The position numbers and the translations under genes were made by a program. The notes under the pieces were generated by a model, which had not been told where the DNA came from, ran no database searches, and saw only the letters and a program-made list of their open reading frames with translations. 64,000 nt of DNA from Pleomorphomonas sp. NRK KF1. Its GTDB lineage: Bacteria; Pseudomonadota; Alphaproteobacteria; Rhizobiales; Pleomorphomonadaceae. Location: assembly GCF_023721755.1 (NCBI RefSeq), contig NZ_JAMDLH010000009.1, forward strand, positions 124,001 through 188,000, in the 5' to 3' direction. Positions 28,889 to 37,545 of this stretch are shown here, piece by piece (the first letter of the stretch is position 1; every line of letters starts with the position of its first letter).

Positions 28889-29680
28889 TTGGCGTGTGAT
28901 CTGCCGTATTCGATTCAGCTGCATTCCGCGCGGCTATTTCCGCCCGCGACGGATCACTTTCCGCACCTTGCCGCACTCGGCTACACCAACGTCGAGCCAA
29001 CGGACGCCTTCTATGACGACCCCTCGGCATTGCGCGAAACGCTGGACGAAAGCGACCTCACCGCATTGAGCGGTCACTTCCCGCTGCATCTGCTCGAGGG
29101 CGCCCCGGATGCGGCCTGCCGCATCGCGGATATCCTGGGCATGCGCCTTATCGTCTGCCCCTTCCTGCCGGTCGAGTCGCGACCAGCCGTCACCGATGAC
29201 TGGCGACGCTTTGGCGACCGTCTGGCGACGATCGCCCGCCTGCTGCGTTCGCGCGGCTTCGACTTTGCCTGGCACAATCACGACTACGAGTTCCGGCCAC
29301 TCAGAGATGGATCCATGCCGATCCAGCACATCGCCGCCGATCCGGCCGTGCACCTTCAGGTCGACGTCGCCTGGGTGGCGCTCGCCGGCATAGATCCCCA
29401 GCCATGGCTGGAGGGCTACGCCGGCCGCATCGCCGCCGTTCATGTCAAGGATATCGCACCCCGCGGAAGCCGCGTCGAAGAGGATGGTTGGGCGGACGTC
29501 GGCTCCGGCATCATGCCCTGGCCCAAGCTTTGGAAAGCCGCCGTCGCCGCCGGCGCCTCGCTACTGGTTGCAGAACATGACAACCCCAGCGACTTCGACC
29601 GCTTCGCCCGCCGCAGCATCGAGGCCATGCGCGCCTTCGCCGAGATGACCAAGCCCGAATCGTCGCTTGCGGCAAGGTAG
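28889..29680 (+). CDS. TIM-barrel sugar phosphate isomerase/epimerase family protein
   Basis: A 263-residue AP_endonuc_2/IolE-like TIM barrel. Likely metal ligands are in WHNHDYEF (His), LQVDVAWVALAG (Asp), AAVHVKDIA (His) and LLVAEHDNP (Glu/His). Such proteins isomerise or epimerise sugars or inositol derivatives; the substrate cannot be told. It starts at a TTG (28889) with GGGAGGG a few bases upstream. It stands alone, so there is no pathway context. Confidence 0.8.
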   Translation: MACDLPYSIQLHSARLFPPATDHFPHLAALGYTNVEPTDAFYDDPSALRETLDESDLTALSGHFPLHLLEGAPDAACRIADILGMRLIVCPFLPVESRPAVTDDWRRFGDRLATIARLLRSRGFDFAWHNHDYEFRPLRDGSMPIQHIAADPAVHLQVDVAWVALAGIDPQPWLEGYAGRIAAVHVKDIAPRGSRVEEDGWADVGSGIMPWPKLWKAAVAAGASLLVAEHDNPSDFDRFARRSIEAMRAFAEMTKPESSLAAR

Positions 29681-29820
29681 CGGGTGATCGCAGTGAACGG
29701 TTTGCCCTCGCACGCCCGGCGTAGCGACTTGCATACACGGCAAAGCATGTTGCCGGCGAACCGGAGTCGCACGAGCATCCGATAGGCGCTATCGTCAACG
29801 AGCTGAATTTGCGGGAAGAA

Positions 29821-29897
29821 TGGTCGGAGTGGCGTGATTTGAACACGCGACCCCCTGCTCCCGAAGCAGGTGCGCTACCAGGCTGCGCTACACTCCG
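29821..29897 (-). tRNA. tRNA-Pro (CGG)
   Basis: Minus-strand 77-nt cloverleaf. The acceptor CGGAGTG pairs with CACTCCG, followed by discriminator A and an encoded CCA (29821-29823 complement). The anticodon stem-loop is CTGCT-TCGGGAG-CAG with anticodon CGG, and the T arm contains GTTCAAATC. It reads CCG proline codons. Confidence 0.95.
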
Positions 29898-30116
29898 TAA
29901 CCGTCGGTGGGGCGGTGTATAGCGTCCCCTCCCCGCCTCCGCAAGCCCCAAAATCACACTTGTGGATCGGGGATTCTGCTCCCGCTGACACACACAGCGA
30001 AACGCCCGGAAAGCTGGGCATCAAAGCTCAAGAGCTCCTCATTCAGTGATGCCGGCGTTGTTGCAGTCCGCCGACGTTGCGGCTATATCGAGCGGACTGC
30101 GGCCGAGGCCGCCGGA

Positions 30117-30191
30117 TGGGGTGTCGCCAAGTGGTAAGGCAGCGGATTTTGATTCCGCCATTCGTAGGTTCGAATCCTGCCACCCCAGCCA
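30117..30191 (+). tRNA. tRNA-Gln (TTG), integration target
   Basis: A 75-nt cloverleaf with encoded CCA. The acceptor TGGGGTG pairs with CACCCCA; the anticodon loop TTTTGAT gives anticodon TTG; the T loop is GTTCGAATC. Its last 20 nt (30172-30191) are repeated at 49735-49754, so it is the attachment site of the integrated element. The tRNA remains complete at the left junction. Confidence 0.95.
30172..30191 (+). repeat. attL core
   Basis: GAATCCTGCCACCCCAGCCA, the 3' end of tRNA-Gln, identical to 49735-49754. The GTT before it also matches at both sites, with one intervening mismatch. Confidence 0.92.
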
Positions 30192-30282
30192 AAATCTCCC
30201 CCATCGAAACCAGAATTTATCCAATAAAAACAACACACTAATTGACTTACCGCTTACGCATCTTGGATGGTTTTCAATTTTG

Positions 30283-30314
30283 TGAGATAGAAATTGGGAT
30301 AGTTTCTGGGATAG
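30283..30314 (+). repeat. Left arm-type repeat (candidate integrase arm site)
   Basis: TGAGATAGAAATTGGGATAG (30283-30302) followed by a further GGGATAG (30308-30314), just upstream of the integrase start. It matches 18 of 20 bases of a copy near the right end (49635-49654). Paired repeats inside both ends of a tyrosine-recombinase element are typical of integrase or excisionase arm-binding sites. Confidence 0.6.
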
Positions 30315-30326
30315 GCGTTTTGGGAA

Positions 30327-31652
30327 ATGACCATCGGGAAAGCCCCTTTTGAGAGATTGTGGCTTCGTGATGGAATATTTTTCTATCGCCGTTGGACACC
30401 AAAAGCTGTCGCCCACCTCGATACACGCAGAATCGTCAGGGCTTCACTTGGAACGGGCGATAGAGTCGAAGCAGCTCGGAAGGCGGTGGAGTTCGAGGAC
30501 CGCCTTGAACAGCTCTGGGCGGCATTACTCGCGGGTGAAGGCGAAGACGCCTGGGCGCACTACAACGCCGCCGTGGAGCGAGCACGGCTTGAGGGGTTCT
30601 CATATCGCCCCTCGTCAGATCTGGCGGTAGGCGCATCCGAAGAGATCGTTCGGCGGGTGCAATCGCTGATTGATCGACCGGCCGACAAATCAGCACGGAA
30701 AGCATTGTTGGGCGGAGCGGATCGACCACAAGTCATGCTGTCCGACGTGGTCGACGAATACGCCCGGCTGATGGCTGCCGAGCATATCGGCAAGCGCCCG
30801 GAACAAATCCGGCGCTGGACGAATGCGCGGCGCCTCTCCATCAAGAACTTCATTGCCATGGTAGGTGATAAACCGATCACGGAAGTGACGCGTGATGACG
30901 CCAGGTTGTTCCAAGGCTGGTGGGCCGACCGCGTGAAGGCCGCCAATGGAGCCGGCGCCAACGCCGCGAACCAACAAATCGGGCAAGTGGCGGCAATGGT
31001 GGCCCGTGTCGCCGACGAACTTCGCGTCAACATCGGAGCTCCCTTCGCCGGCCTCACCATCCTTCAGATCAAATCGAGACGAAAGAGCTTCACGCGAGAA
31101 TGGGTCGAAGGTCGGCTGCTTGCACCCGGCGCCCTCGCTGGGCTTAACAGGGATGCCCGGCTCGCATTCTACCTTGCCGTGGAAACAGGAATGGGGCCGG
31201 AAGAGATCTGCTCGCTCCGGCCGGAGGATATCCACGCTTTCGACGATGTGCCCTATGTTCACGTGGCAAGCCGAATGGGCGCCACACAGAAAACCGAGTA
31301 TCGCGACCGGGTGATCCCGCTGGTTGGCGTGTCGTTAATGGCAGCACGGTTCGCCCCGAATGGGATTGAGCGCTACTTTGAGAAGAACGCCTCCCTGTCC
31401 ACGGCCATTAACAAGTTCCTGCGGGAAAACAACCTGCTGCCAAGCACAGGGCACAGCCTCTATTCGCTTCGGCATAGCTTCCAGGATCGTCTCAACGACG
31501 CTCAGGCTCCAGAGAGAATGCAGGCCGACCTAATGGGTCATAAGTTTGATCGAGAAAAATACGGCCGAGGCCACACGTTGGCCGCAACGCATAAGGTCCT
31601 CAATAGAATGGCATATCACTTCGACGAGCTGGTACTGCCTCATAATCCCTAG
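30327..31652 (+). CDS. int: Tyrosine-family site-specific integrase, possibly inactive
   Basis: A 441-residue phage integrase. The N-terminal arm region begins LWLRDGIFFYRRWTPKAV, followed by a core-binding domain (about 130-240) and a catalytic domain (about 250-430). Box II reads YSLRHSF, then LMGHKFDREKYGRGHTL with the probable nucleophile Tyr. The box I segment is ETGMGPEEICSL, where the family normally has TG-x-R; here the Arg position is Gly (codon GGG), so catalysis may be lost. The gene faces away from attL, 135 nt inside it. Confidence 0.88.
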   Translation: MTIGKAPFERLWLRDGIFFYRRWTPKAVAHLDTRRIVRASLGTGDRVEAARKAVEFEDRLEQLWAALLAGEGEDAWAHYNAAVERARLEGFSYRPSSDLAVGASEEIVRRVQSLIDRPADKSARKALLGGADRPQVMLSDVVDEYARLMAAEHIGKRPEQIRRWTNARRLSIKNFIAMVGDKPITEVTRDDARLFQGWWADRVKAANGAGANAANQQIGQVAAMVARVADELRVNIGAPFAGLTILQIKSRRKSFTREWVEGRLLAPGALAGLNRDARLAFYLAVETGMGPEEICSLRPEDIHAFDDVPYVHVASRMGATQKTEYRDRVIPLVGVSLMAARFAPNGIERYFEKNASLSTAINKFLRENNLLPSTGHSLYSLRHSFQDRLNDAQAPERMQADLMGHKFDREKYGRGHTLAATHKVLNRMAYHFDELVLPHNP

Positions 31653-31843
31653 ACCTTATTGTGGCTTGGCCGCCTAGTGACACGATGTCAGACGGTGAGC
31701 AAACTTCATCCGCAGGGCACACCCTATAGATAACTGGTTCTCATCTACTCTTGGTTGCATCTTTACGCCAAGTTAACCAACAAGCGCCACATTGCTGTGT
31801 TTGAATTTCAGGAAATATACGCAACACAAAAGAGGCAACAGTG

Positions 31844-32374
31844 ATGCCAATACTCCACACGATCGGCTACGAGGGTAGCGATATCGCCTCTTTTTTGGAG
31901 ACCATTCGCGAGCTAGGTATCGAACTCCTCATCGATATCCGGGAAGTCCCTATTTCAAGGAAAAAAGGCTTCTCAAAACGGGCTCTGGCGACTCAACTAG
32001 AAGCCTGCAATATTGAATATATACACCTTAGAGGCTTGGGAGACCCCAAAGAGGGGAGAATGGCAGCGCGAAGCGGTGAGTATGACCGATTTCGTCAGAT
32101 CTTCTCGGAACACATGAAGACGCCGACAGCCGAAACGGATCTGTCCGTCGCGATTGCACTTGCCGAGACAAAGGTTAGCTGCCTGCTTTGCTTTGAACGG
32201 GATCATCACCACTGTCATCGGTGTTTGGTAGCGGATGAAATGGGCGCACGTGGCGATTTCCGTATTGTTCACGCCGGAGTAAGACAAGCCAGTTTCGACC
32301 GCACACGGAGTTACGTTTGCGATGGCGGATCAACCGGAGACCTCTGGCAGTACGCGGGCAATGATATTGGTTAA
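31844..32374 (+). CDS. DUF488 domain protein
   Basis: A 176-residue protein starting HTIGYEGSDIASFLETIRELGIELLIDIREVPISRKKGFSK, the DUF488 hallmark. A Cys/His-rich centre follows (CLLCFERDHHHCHRC), also usual in the family. Molecular activity is unknown. The base composition is more AT-rich than the host genes, as for the next gene, suggesting acquired cargo. GAGG lies 8 nt before the ATG; an adjacent GTG (31841) is the alternative start. It overlaps the downstream gene, so the two form a translationally linked pair. Confidence 0.82.
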   Translation: MPILHTIGYEGSDIASFLETIRELGIELLIDIREVPISRKKGFSKRALATQLEACNIEYIHLRGLGDPKEGRMAARSGEYDRFRQIFSEHMKTPTAETDLSVAIALAETKVSCLLCFERDHHHCHRCLVADEMGARGDFRIVHAGVRQASFDRTRSYVCDGGSTGDLWQYAGNDIG

Positions 32375-33041
32375 AGCGTCGCCCCACGCAGGTGAACGCC
32401 ACGGTGAGACCGTATGTTGTGCTGGCGTGGACATGCATGGAAATTGGCTGCGTCTTTACCCAGTATCGTTCCGACATCTAGAAGATGCCCAGCAGTTCGG
32501 GAGATGGGACCTTATAGAGTTCAACTGGCGCCTTCCAAGAGACGACGATCGAACCGAGAGCAGACGTGTGGAAGGAGACAGCATTGTTCTCTTGGGTAAG
32601 GTTTCGCCAGAAGAACGCCAAAAACTAATTGATAATTCTATAGTCGATAGTTTGCGGATTCAGAGAGAGAAGGGGCGCAGTCTAGCCCTTCTTCGCGCCG
32701 AGATTGAGGACTTCTGGTACGAAAAACGACCCGATGATGAGGTCACCGCTGAAGGGAATAAATTTGAACTAGTTCGATCGCAAGGCGATCTATTTTCAAA
32801 GCAAACCTTGGCAACATATAAGCCTTGCCCGTATCGCTTTAAGTACACATTCCGCGATCAAGAAGGAACACACGAGGGAACCTGTCAAGACTGGGAAATC
32901 GGGGCGACTTACTTCAAATGGTCTCGGACCTATGGCGAGACAGAAGCACTAGATAGAATTGTCACGAAGTTTGGTACTGAGCTACCTCAGAAAGGGATGT
33001 TCCTTGCCATGGGTACTCATTCAAGACGCCCAGATCAGTGA
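32322..33041 (+). CDS. Partner of DUF488, dual-OB-like hypothetical protein
   Basis: A 239-residue protein overlapping the DUF488 gene by 53 nt (or 14 nt if it starts at the internal ATG 32361, which precedes MILVKASPHAGERHGETVC). The segment HGNWLRLYPVSFRHLEDAQQFGRWDLIEFNW resembles the family sometimes called a dual OB-containing domain; this is recalled, not verified. The C-terminus contains PCPYRFKYTFRDQEG and CQDWEIG. DUF488 plus this type of protein recurs as a pair; a nucleic-acid-linked or defence role is possible but unproven. Confidence 0.7.
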   Translation: MADQPETSGSTRAMILVKASPHAGERHGETVCCAGVDMHGNWLRLYPVSFRHLEDAQQFGRWDLIEFNWRLPRDDDRTESRRVEGDSIVLLGKVSPEERQKLIDNSIVDSLRIQREKGRSLALLRAEIEDFWYEKRPDDEVTAEGNKFELVRSQGDLFSKQTLATYKPCPYRFKYTFRDQEGTHEGTCQDWEIGATYFKWSRTYGETEALDRIVTKFGTELPQKGMFLAMGTHSRRPDQ

Positions 33042-33225
33042 CTAATAGTTGGAATGATACAACATAAGTCCAGCAATCAATCATCTCTTTTGCTGTAGAC
33101 TAAACTGACGTTTTTACTTGTACCTCCTTCGGCTTTGGCGGCTAGCCAACCGAAAGGTTCCACCCTGGGGCTGACATCGCCACGCGGCGCAATAGAACTA
33201 ACACCAAGCGTGAGCTCAGAACTGC

Positions 33226-34122
33226 CTAGTCCTTGAGGACAAAATCTGATTCCGATCCAGCGCTTGAGGTCGATGCAGGCGCGTTAATGTCAGTGCCAAT
33301 TGTTGACGCGAAAGCACGTTCGGCCTCGAACTCCCGCCGGTTCGAAAGCACCAGCCGGGACGCCATAAAGACTTGTCCGCTATTCTCACTCTCAACCATG
33401 CCGTCATCTAGGACCACCGGTGACAGGCAATCGGCAAACTTGTTGAGCTTGCGGAACGCCCCCTCGCGCGGGTGACAGTAGAGTACCGCGCTAGGCGACA
33501 TCGCGAAGACAAGGTAGGCACCGGGCACCCAAAACGGCGACCGCAGCCATTGACGATTGTCCGGGCTGCGGAACGCGACCGGATTATCAGAGGTCACGAA
33601 CGGTGTCGCACATTTGTTGCGGGCAAAGATCCAGATTGAACGCCTGAACCTTTTAGCGAGCCGCTCAACTACATCCAAGTTCCATATGAGTTCTGTGTGC
33701 AGCTCTTGTACATCTATCGGCTCGCCGCCCTGGGCGCGAACCAACGCCGACAGTAGTTCGCGCGTGTCGCGCGTGCGCAGAACCTGGACTGCGAGAAAGC
33801 GTGCAACGATCCAACGATTGATGCTTGGAATTGGCACCTTGTCGAGCGGGGCCATCTGAGGCAACCATTTAAGCCACTGATCGGTAATCAGCGAGACCTC
33901 TCCTTCCATCTCCGACAGTTGCTTCTCCATTGCCAAGGGGTCATGGCCGTCAGCCTCATATTGAGTTAGGCGGTAGAATTGCTTCTCGGCGGCAACCCCT
34001 TTTGGCGGAGTCCGAAAGATGCGGTCACTTAGCTTATCCCACGCCCACAGCATACTTCGTTCGTCAACAAACCGTCGAAGATGGAACTGCGGGACATAGT
34101 GGTGGAGCTTGGGTGCGGTCAC
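33226..34122 (-). CDS. DUF4238 domain protein
   Basis: A 298-residue protein that begins LHHYVPQFHLRRF followed by WAWDK, the characteristic start of DUF4238. Later segments include ATPFVTSDNPVAFRSP and MSPSAVLYCHP. The family's activity is unknown. Such genes are frequent among accessory and mobile-element cargo. It lies 158 nt downstream of the TPR gene on the same strand, so the two may be co-expressed. It converges with the DUF488 pair. Confidence 0.8.
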   Translation of the reverse strand: MTAPKLHHYVPQFHLRRFVDERSMLWAWDKLSDRIFRTPPKGVAAEKQFYRLTQYEADGHDPLAMEKQLSEMEGEVSLITDQWLKWLPQMAPLDKVPIPSINRWIVARFLAVQVLRTRDTRELLSALVRAQGGEPIDVQELHTELIWNLDVVERLAKRFRRSIWIFARNKCATPFVTSDNPVAFRSPDNRQWLRSPFWVPGAYLVFAMSPSAVLYCHPREGAFRKLNKFADCLSPVVLDDGMVESENSGQVFMASRLVLSNRREFEAERAFASTIGTDINAPASTSSAGSESDFVLKD

Positions 34123-34280
34123 CGATTAACGCCAGAAGTTGTCATCACGCTTCCCATCCCCGACTTAGCTAGTTCCTGCATATTCCACCAAACCACAAGG
34201 TTAGTGAGCTCCTGGGATGGACGACATAGTTCCCTGAGAGACCATCGGGCTCTATCCGCCCCCTTTTAAAGGTTGAGCCT

Positions 34281-36887
34281 CTAGACAAGAGATCTGGTGA
34301 GGTCGCCTGTTACCAACTGCAGCACTTCCTGCGCCTTGCGATTGAGAAGTTCCGCCTCTTCATAACGACCTTGCGCATTGAGGTTGGAGGCGACGTTGTT
34401 GTAGCTCAACGCCGTATCCAGATGGGCCTCGCCGAGCGCCAAGCGCCTCAACTCAAGCGCCTTGCGGAAGAGCGGCTCCGCCTCCTCGTAGCGACCTTGA
34501 TCATCAAGATTGGACGCGACGTTGTTGTAGCTCGACGCCACGGCGGGATGGGCCTCGCCGAGCGCCGCGTGCCTCAACTCAAGCGCCTTGCGGAAGAGCG
34601 GCTCCGCCTCCTCGTAGCGACCTTGCGCATTGAGGTTGGACGCGACGTTGTTGTAGCTCGACGCCACGGCGGGATGGGCCTCGCCGAGCGCCGAGCGCCT
34701 CAACTCAAGCGCCTTGCGGAAGAGCGGCTCCGCCTCCTCGTAGCGACCTTGATCATCAAGATTGGACGCGACGTTGTTGTAGCTCAACGCCGTGGAGGGG
34801 TGCCCCTCGCCGAGCACTGCACACTTCAACTCAAGCGCCTTGCGGAAGAGCGGCTCCGCTTCCTCGTAGAGCCCCCGCCCATTGAGAATAAAGGCGAGGT
34901 TGTTGTAGCTCGAAGCCGTGTCCGGATGGGCCTCGCCGAGAGCCGACCGTCTCAACTCAAGCGCCTTGCGGGAGAGCGGCTCCGCCTCATCGTAGCGCCC
35001 CTGCCCACCGAGGTTGGAGGCGAGGTTGTTGTAGCTCGACGCCGTATCCGGATGGATCTCTCCGAGCGCTGCACGCAATAGCTCAAGCGCCTTGCGGTAG
35101 TACGGCTCCGCCTCCTCATAGCGACCTTGATCATCAAGATTGGACGCGACGTTGTTGTAGCTCAACGCCGTGGAGGGGTGGCCCTCGCCGAGCACCGCAC
35201 ACCTCAACTCAAGCGTCTTGCGCAAGAGTGGCTCAGCCTCCTCGTAGCGACCTTGCGAATCGAGGTTGTAGGCGACGTTGTTGTAGCTCGAAGCTGTCGT
35301 GGGATGGCCCTCGCCGAACACCATACGCCTCAACTCAAGCGCCTTGCGATAGAGCGGCTCCGCCTCCTGGTAACGACCTTGCGAATTGAGATTGGAGGCG
35401 ACGTTGTTGTAGCTGGTCGCGGTATCGGGATGGGCCTCGCCAAGCGCCGCACGCATCAACTCAAGCGCCTTGCCGAAGAGTGGTTCCGCCTCCTCGTAGC
35501 GACCTTGCGCATTGAGGTTTGAGGCGACGTTGTTGTAGCTCGAAGCCGTGGAGGGGTGGGCCTCGCCGAGCGACGCACGACTCAGCTCAAGTGCCTTGCG
35601 ATAGAGCGGTTCTGCCTCCTCGTAGCGACCTTGCGCATTGAGAATGTAAGCGAAGTTGTTGTAGCTCGACGCCGTGGAGGGATGGACCTCGCCGAGCGCC
35701 GCACGCCTCAACTCAAGCGCCTTGCGCAAGAGAGGCTCCGCCTCCTCGTAGCGACCTTGCGCAATGAGGTTGGAGGCGACGTTGTTGTAGCACTTCGCTA
35801 TATCCGGATGGGCGTCGCCGAGCGCCTCACAAAGTAATTGGCACTGTTCAGTATAAAAGGCGACGGCTTTCCCATAATCGAATTTCACCGCAGCCAACTC
35901 GGCGCGCTTCCCAAGAATGTTGGCACGGTTTTGCTTGTCGAACTTAACGGTCTCTTCGCGATCTACAATAACTTGCTTGTAGCGTCGATCAGCTTCGGCG
36001 AGGGATGCGTCAGCCCTCTCTAGAGAGAAGGCATCCCCAGAGGTCAAGGCCACGTCCGCCTCATCCAAAAGCGAGGCAATCTCAGGGGCTTCATTGGCGA
36101 TCGACCGCAGGTCACCGACGCTGTCTCGCAACTCGGTCAAGCGTTGGTATGACTGCTCTAGGGAAACGGTCACTTGCTCCCGCGGAACTCGCTTTTGCAG
36201 GATATATGACAATAGTGAAATGAGATCGGTTTCAGTCGCCTGTAGCTTTTGCTGCAGAAATGAAATTTCTGGATAGGCTCGCCTGATCTCATCGACACCG
36301 CTCTCGATATTTTCTAGCTTCACCAGAGTGGTTCCGGCTGCTCTAGCAAGCTCGAACATGAGCAACGGCTCAAGCTGGCGGTAATAGGCCGCATCCTCCA
36401 CGGCGGCTGTAATTCCCGCAGTCACGACATCCTTCGCGAAGCGATACGAAACTAAAGACGAGTGGGTTTCGCTGAAAAGATCGGGATTCCGTTCCCCTAG
36501 CCCTGACATGATGATGGCCACTGCACGCCCCGGAAACCCCTCGGGGCTAATGGCAGATTTTGCCAGGGCGGCGCGATCAATGATCAGCGTTTCTAGAGAA
36601 TCGTTTAGAGCATCATTTGCGGCTAGTAGGTCGGACTGAACTGCAAAATTGCCGTCACCGCCAGAAATGAGATGGCTGTACTGGGCCAATATCTCCTTTT
36701 GGATTCGGGCTCGCACTCGCTTGCACTCTGGCCCGAATTTCTCCCTTCGTCCTAAAACAAAACCAATCAGGGCAGCCGCTCCAACAGACGCTTCGATGGC
36801 GCCTGATGGTGGGGCACCGAGCGCAACAGCTGCCGACCCCACACAAACCGCCGCGACCTTATCCAGCCCAGTCTCAAAAAAGCTCAT
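34281..36887 (-). CDS. Membrane-anchored protein with 11 tandem TPR repeats
   Basis: About 868 residues from ATG 36887 (a TTG at 36935 would add 16). The N-terminus has two hydrophobic stretches (VAAVCVGSAAVALGA and GAAALIGFVLG), then about 300 residues without a family I recognise (GRAVAIIMSGLGERNPDLF region, helical with coiled-coil potential). The C-terminal half is kinesin-light-chain-like TPR: eleven 42-residue units of QGRYEEAEPLFRKALELRR, then ALGEAHPDTASSYNNVASNL, with partial caps. It probably binds protein partners at the membrane. Cargo gene of the element; function unknown. Confidence 0.82.
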   Translation of the reverse strand: MSFFETGLDKVAAVCVGSAAVALGAPPSGAIEASVGAAALIGFVLGRREKFGPECKRVRARIQKEILAQYSHLISGGDGNFAVQSDLLAANDALNDSLETLIIDRAALAKSAISPEGFPGRAVAIIMSGLGERNPDLFSETHSSLVSYRFAKDVVTAGITAAVEDAAYYRQLEPLLMFELARAAGTTLVKLENIESGVDEIRRAYPEISFLQQKLQATETDLISLLSYILQKRVPREQVTVSLEQSYQRLTELRDSVGDLRSIANEAPEIASLLDEADVALTSGDAFSLERADASLAEADRRYKQVIVDREETVKFDKQNRANILGKRAELAAVKFDYGKAVAFYTEQCQLLCEALGDAHPDIAKCYNNVASNLIAQGRYEEAEPLLRKALELRRAALGEVHPSTASSYNNFAYILNAQGRYEEAEPLYRKALELSRASLGEAHPSTASSYNNVASNLNAQGRYEEAEPLFGKALELMRAALGEAHPDTATSYNNVASNLNSQGRYQEAEPLYRKALELRRMVFGEGHPTTASSYNNVAYNLDSQGRYEEAEPLLRKTLELRCAVLGEGHPSTALSYNNVASNLDDQGRYEEAEPYYRKALELLRAALGEIHPDTASSYNNLASNLGGQGRYDEAEPLSRKALELRRSALGEAHPDTASSYNNLAFILNGRGLYEEAEPLFRKALELKCAVLGEGHPSTALSYNNVASNLDDQGRYEEAEPLFRKALELRRSALGEAHPAVASSYNNVASNLNAQGRYEEAEPLFRKALELRHAALGEAHPAVASSYNNVASNLDDQGRYEEAEPLFRKALELRRLALGEAHLDTALSYNNVASNLNAQGRYEEAELLNRKAQEVLQLVTGDLTRSLV
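34374..35759 (-). repeat. Eleven tandem 126-bp repeats coding for TPR units
   Basis: Eleven consecutive 126-bp units, each coding for one 42-residue TPR, run from the CAAGGTCGC (QGR) codons at 35759 down to 34374 on the minus strand. Units are highly similar in DNA as well as protein, so recent duplication or gene conversion is likely and copy number may vary between strains. The antisense strand shows open frames that are only reflections of these repeats. Confidence 0.9.
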
Positions 36888-36988
36888 GACACGATCTCGC
36901 CATCGGCTTCGCGAGATCAAAGCTAAAAGACTCAACCAAAACTGGAAAGCGTAAAGTTACTCTGTGAGTTACCCTAAGCGTATCGTTT

Positions 36989-37222
36989 TCAGGCGCCTAA
37001 TCCTGCACCCCCAGCTTCCAATTTTGCCTGCTCCGCCCTCTTCCTTGCCGCCAGCCTTCTCGCCCTCCCAAGCGCGTCCTGCTTGGCCTGTGCAGCCTCC
37101 ACCTCCCTCTCAAGTCGTTCGAAAATCGGCACATACAATGCCGCTTCCTCGTCGTCGCAGTACGACATGATGACGGCGAGGCCGTCGCGGGCTTCGATCA
37201 GTTCGGTGAGGGAGACGCTCAT
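36989..37222 (-). CDS. Small coiled-coil hypothetical protein (phage region)
   Basis: A 77-residue protein from ATG 37222 (MSVSLTELIEARDGLAV), ending in a charged Ala/Lys/Arg helix (LGRARRLAARKRAEQAKLE). Its ATG overlaps the TGA of the upstream gene (ATGA), so the two are translationally coupled. I do not recognise the family. It resembles small accessory proteins of alphaproteobacterial phages, but this is an impression. Confidence 0.6.
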   Translation of the reverse strand: MSVSLTELIEARDGLAVIMSYCDDEEAALYVPIFERLEREVEAAQAKQDALGRARRLAARKRAEQAKLEAGGAGLGA

Positions 37223-37545
37223 GCTGCCTCCCGGAAATAGCCGTCGCGGGTGAAGCGGTCGCGAAGGTGGCGGGCTTGTTTGGCGGCGGACTTGGAGATG
37301 GCCAGATCGTCGAGGGCGTCTTCGAGCATGGGGGCGAAGAGCAGATAGGCGCGGTGCATCGCCGAGCCCTCGACGAGTATCAGCTGGCCGCTGTCGTGCA
37401 GATCGCGAATGATGATCATCAACGCGAGCGCCCATTTTGCCGCGGAGGCGCCCCGCCACTCGTCGAACAGGGTATCGGCAAGGCGATCAATGCGGCGCGC
37501 CAGTTTGGCCGCCCTCGGCGCCTGGGTCAACGACATCCCGGACAT
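37219..37545 (-). CDS. Small hypothetical protein, antisense overlap with tail gene
   Basis: A 108-residue frame from ATG 37545 (or 37536). The part from LARRIDRLADTLFDEWRG onwards looks like a real helical protein (ALALMIIIRDLHDSGQLILVEGSAMHRAYLLFAPMLEDALDDL region). Its first ~15 codons are antisense to the start of the plus-strand tail chaperone gene. Two genes sharing DNA head-to-head like this suggests a deletion junction at about 37500-37545, with a modified or lost original N-terminus. Confidence 0.55.
   Translation of the reverse strand: MSGMSLTQAPRAAKLARRIDRLADTLFDEWRGASAAKWALALMIIIRDLHDSGQLILVEGSAMHRAYLLFAPMLEDALDDLAISKSAAKQARHLRDRFTRDGYFREAA

Noticed and set aside
28641-29030. 129-codon minus-strand frame after guaD
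   Set aside because: Overlaps the start of the TIM-barrel gene, with no signal, family or ribosome site.
34374-35759. Regular 126-bp repeats considered as a CRISPR array
   Set aside because: Units are contiguous coding DNA without spacers, and the period is an exact multiple of three coding for TPRs.
34371-35837. Several long open frames on the plus strand across 34.4-35.8 kb with repeated Arg/Leu-rich proteins
   Set aside because: They are antisense reflections of the 126-bp TPR-coding repeats; the minus-strand protein has clear TPR consensus.
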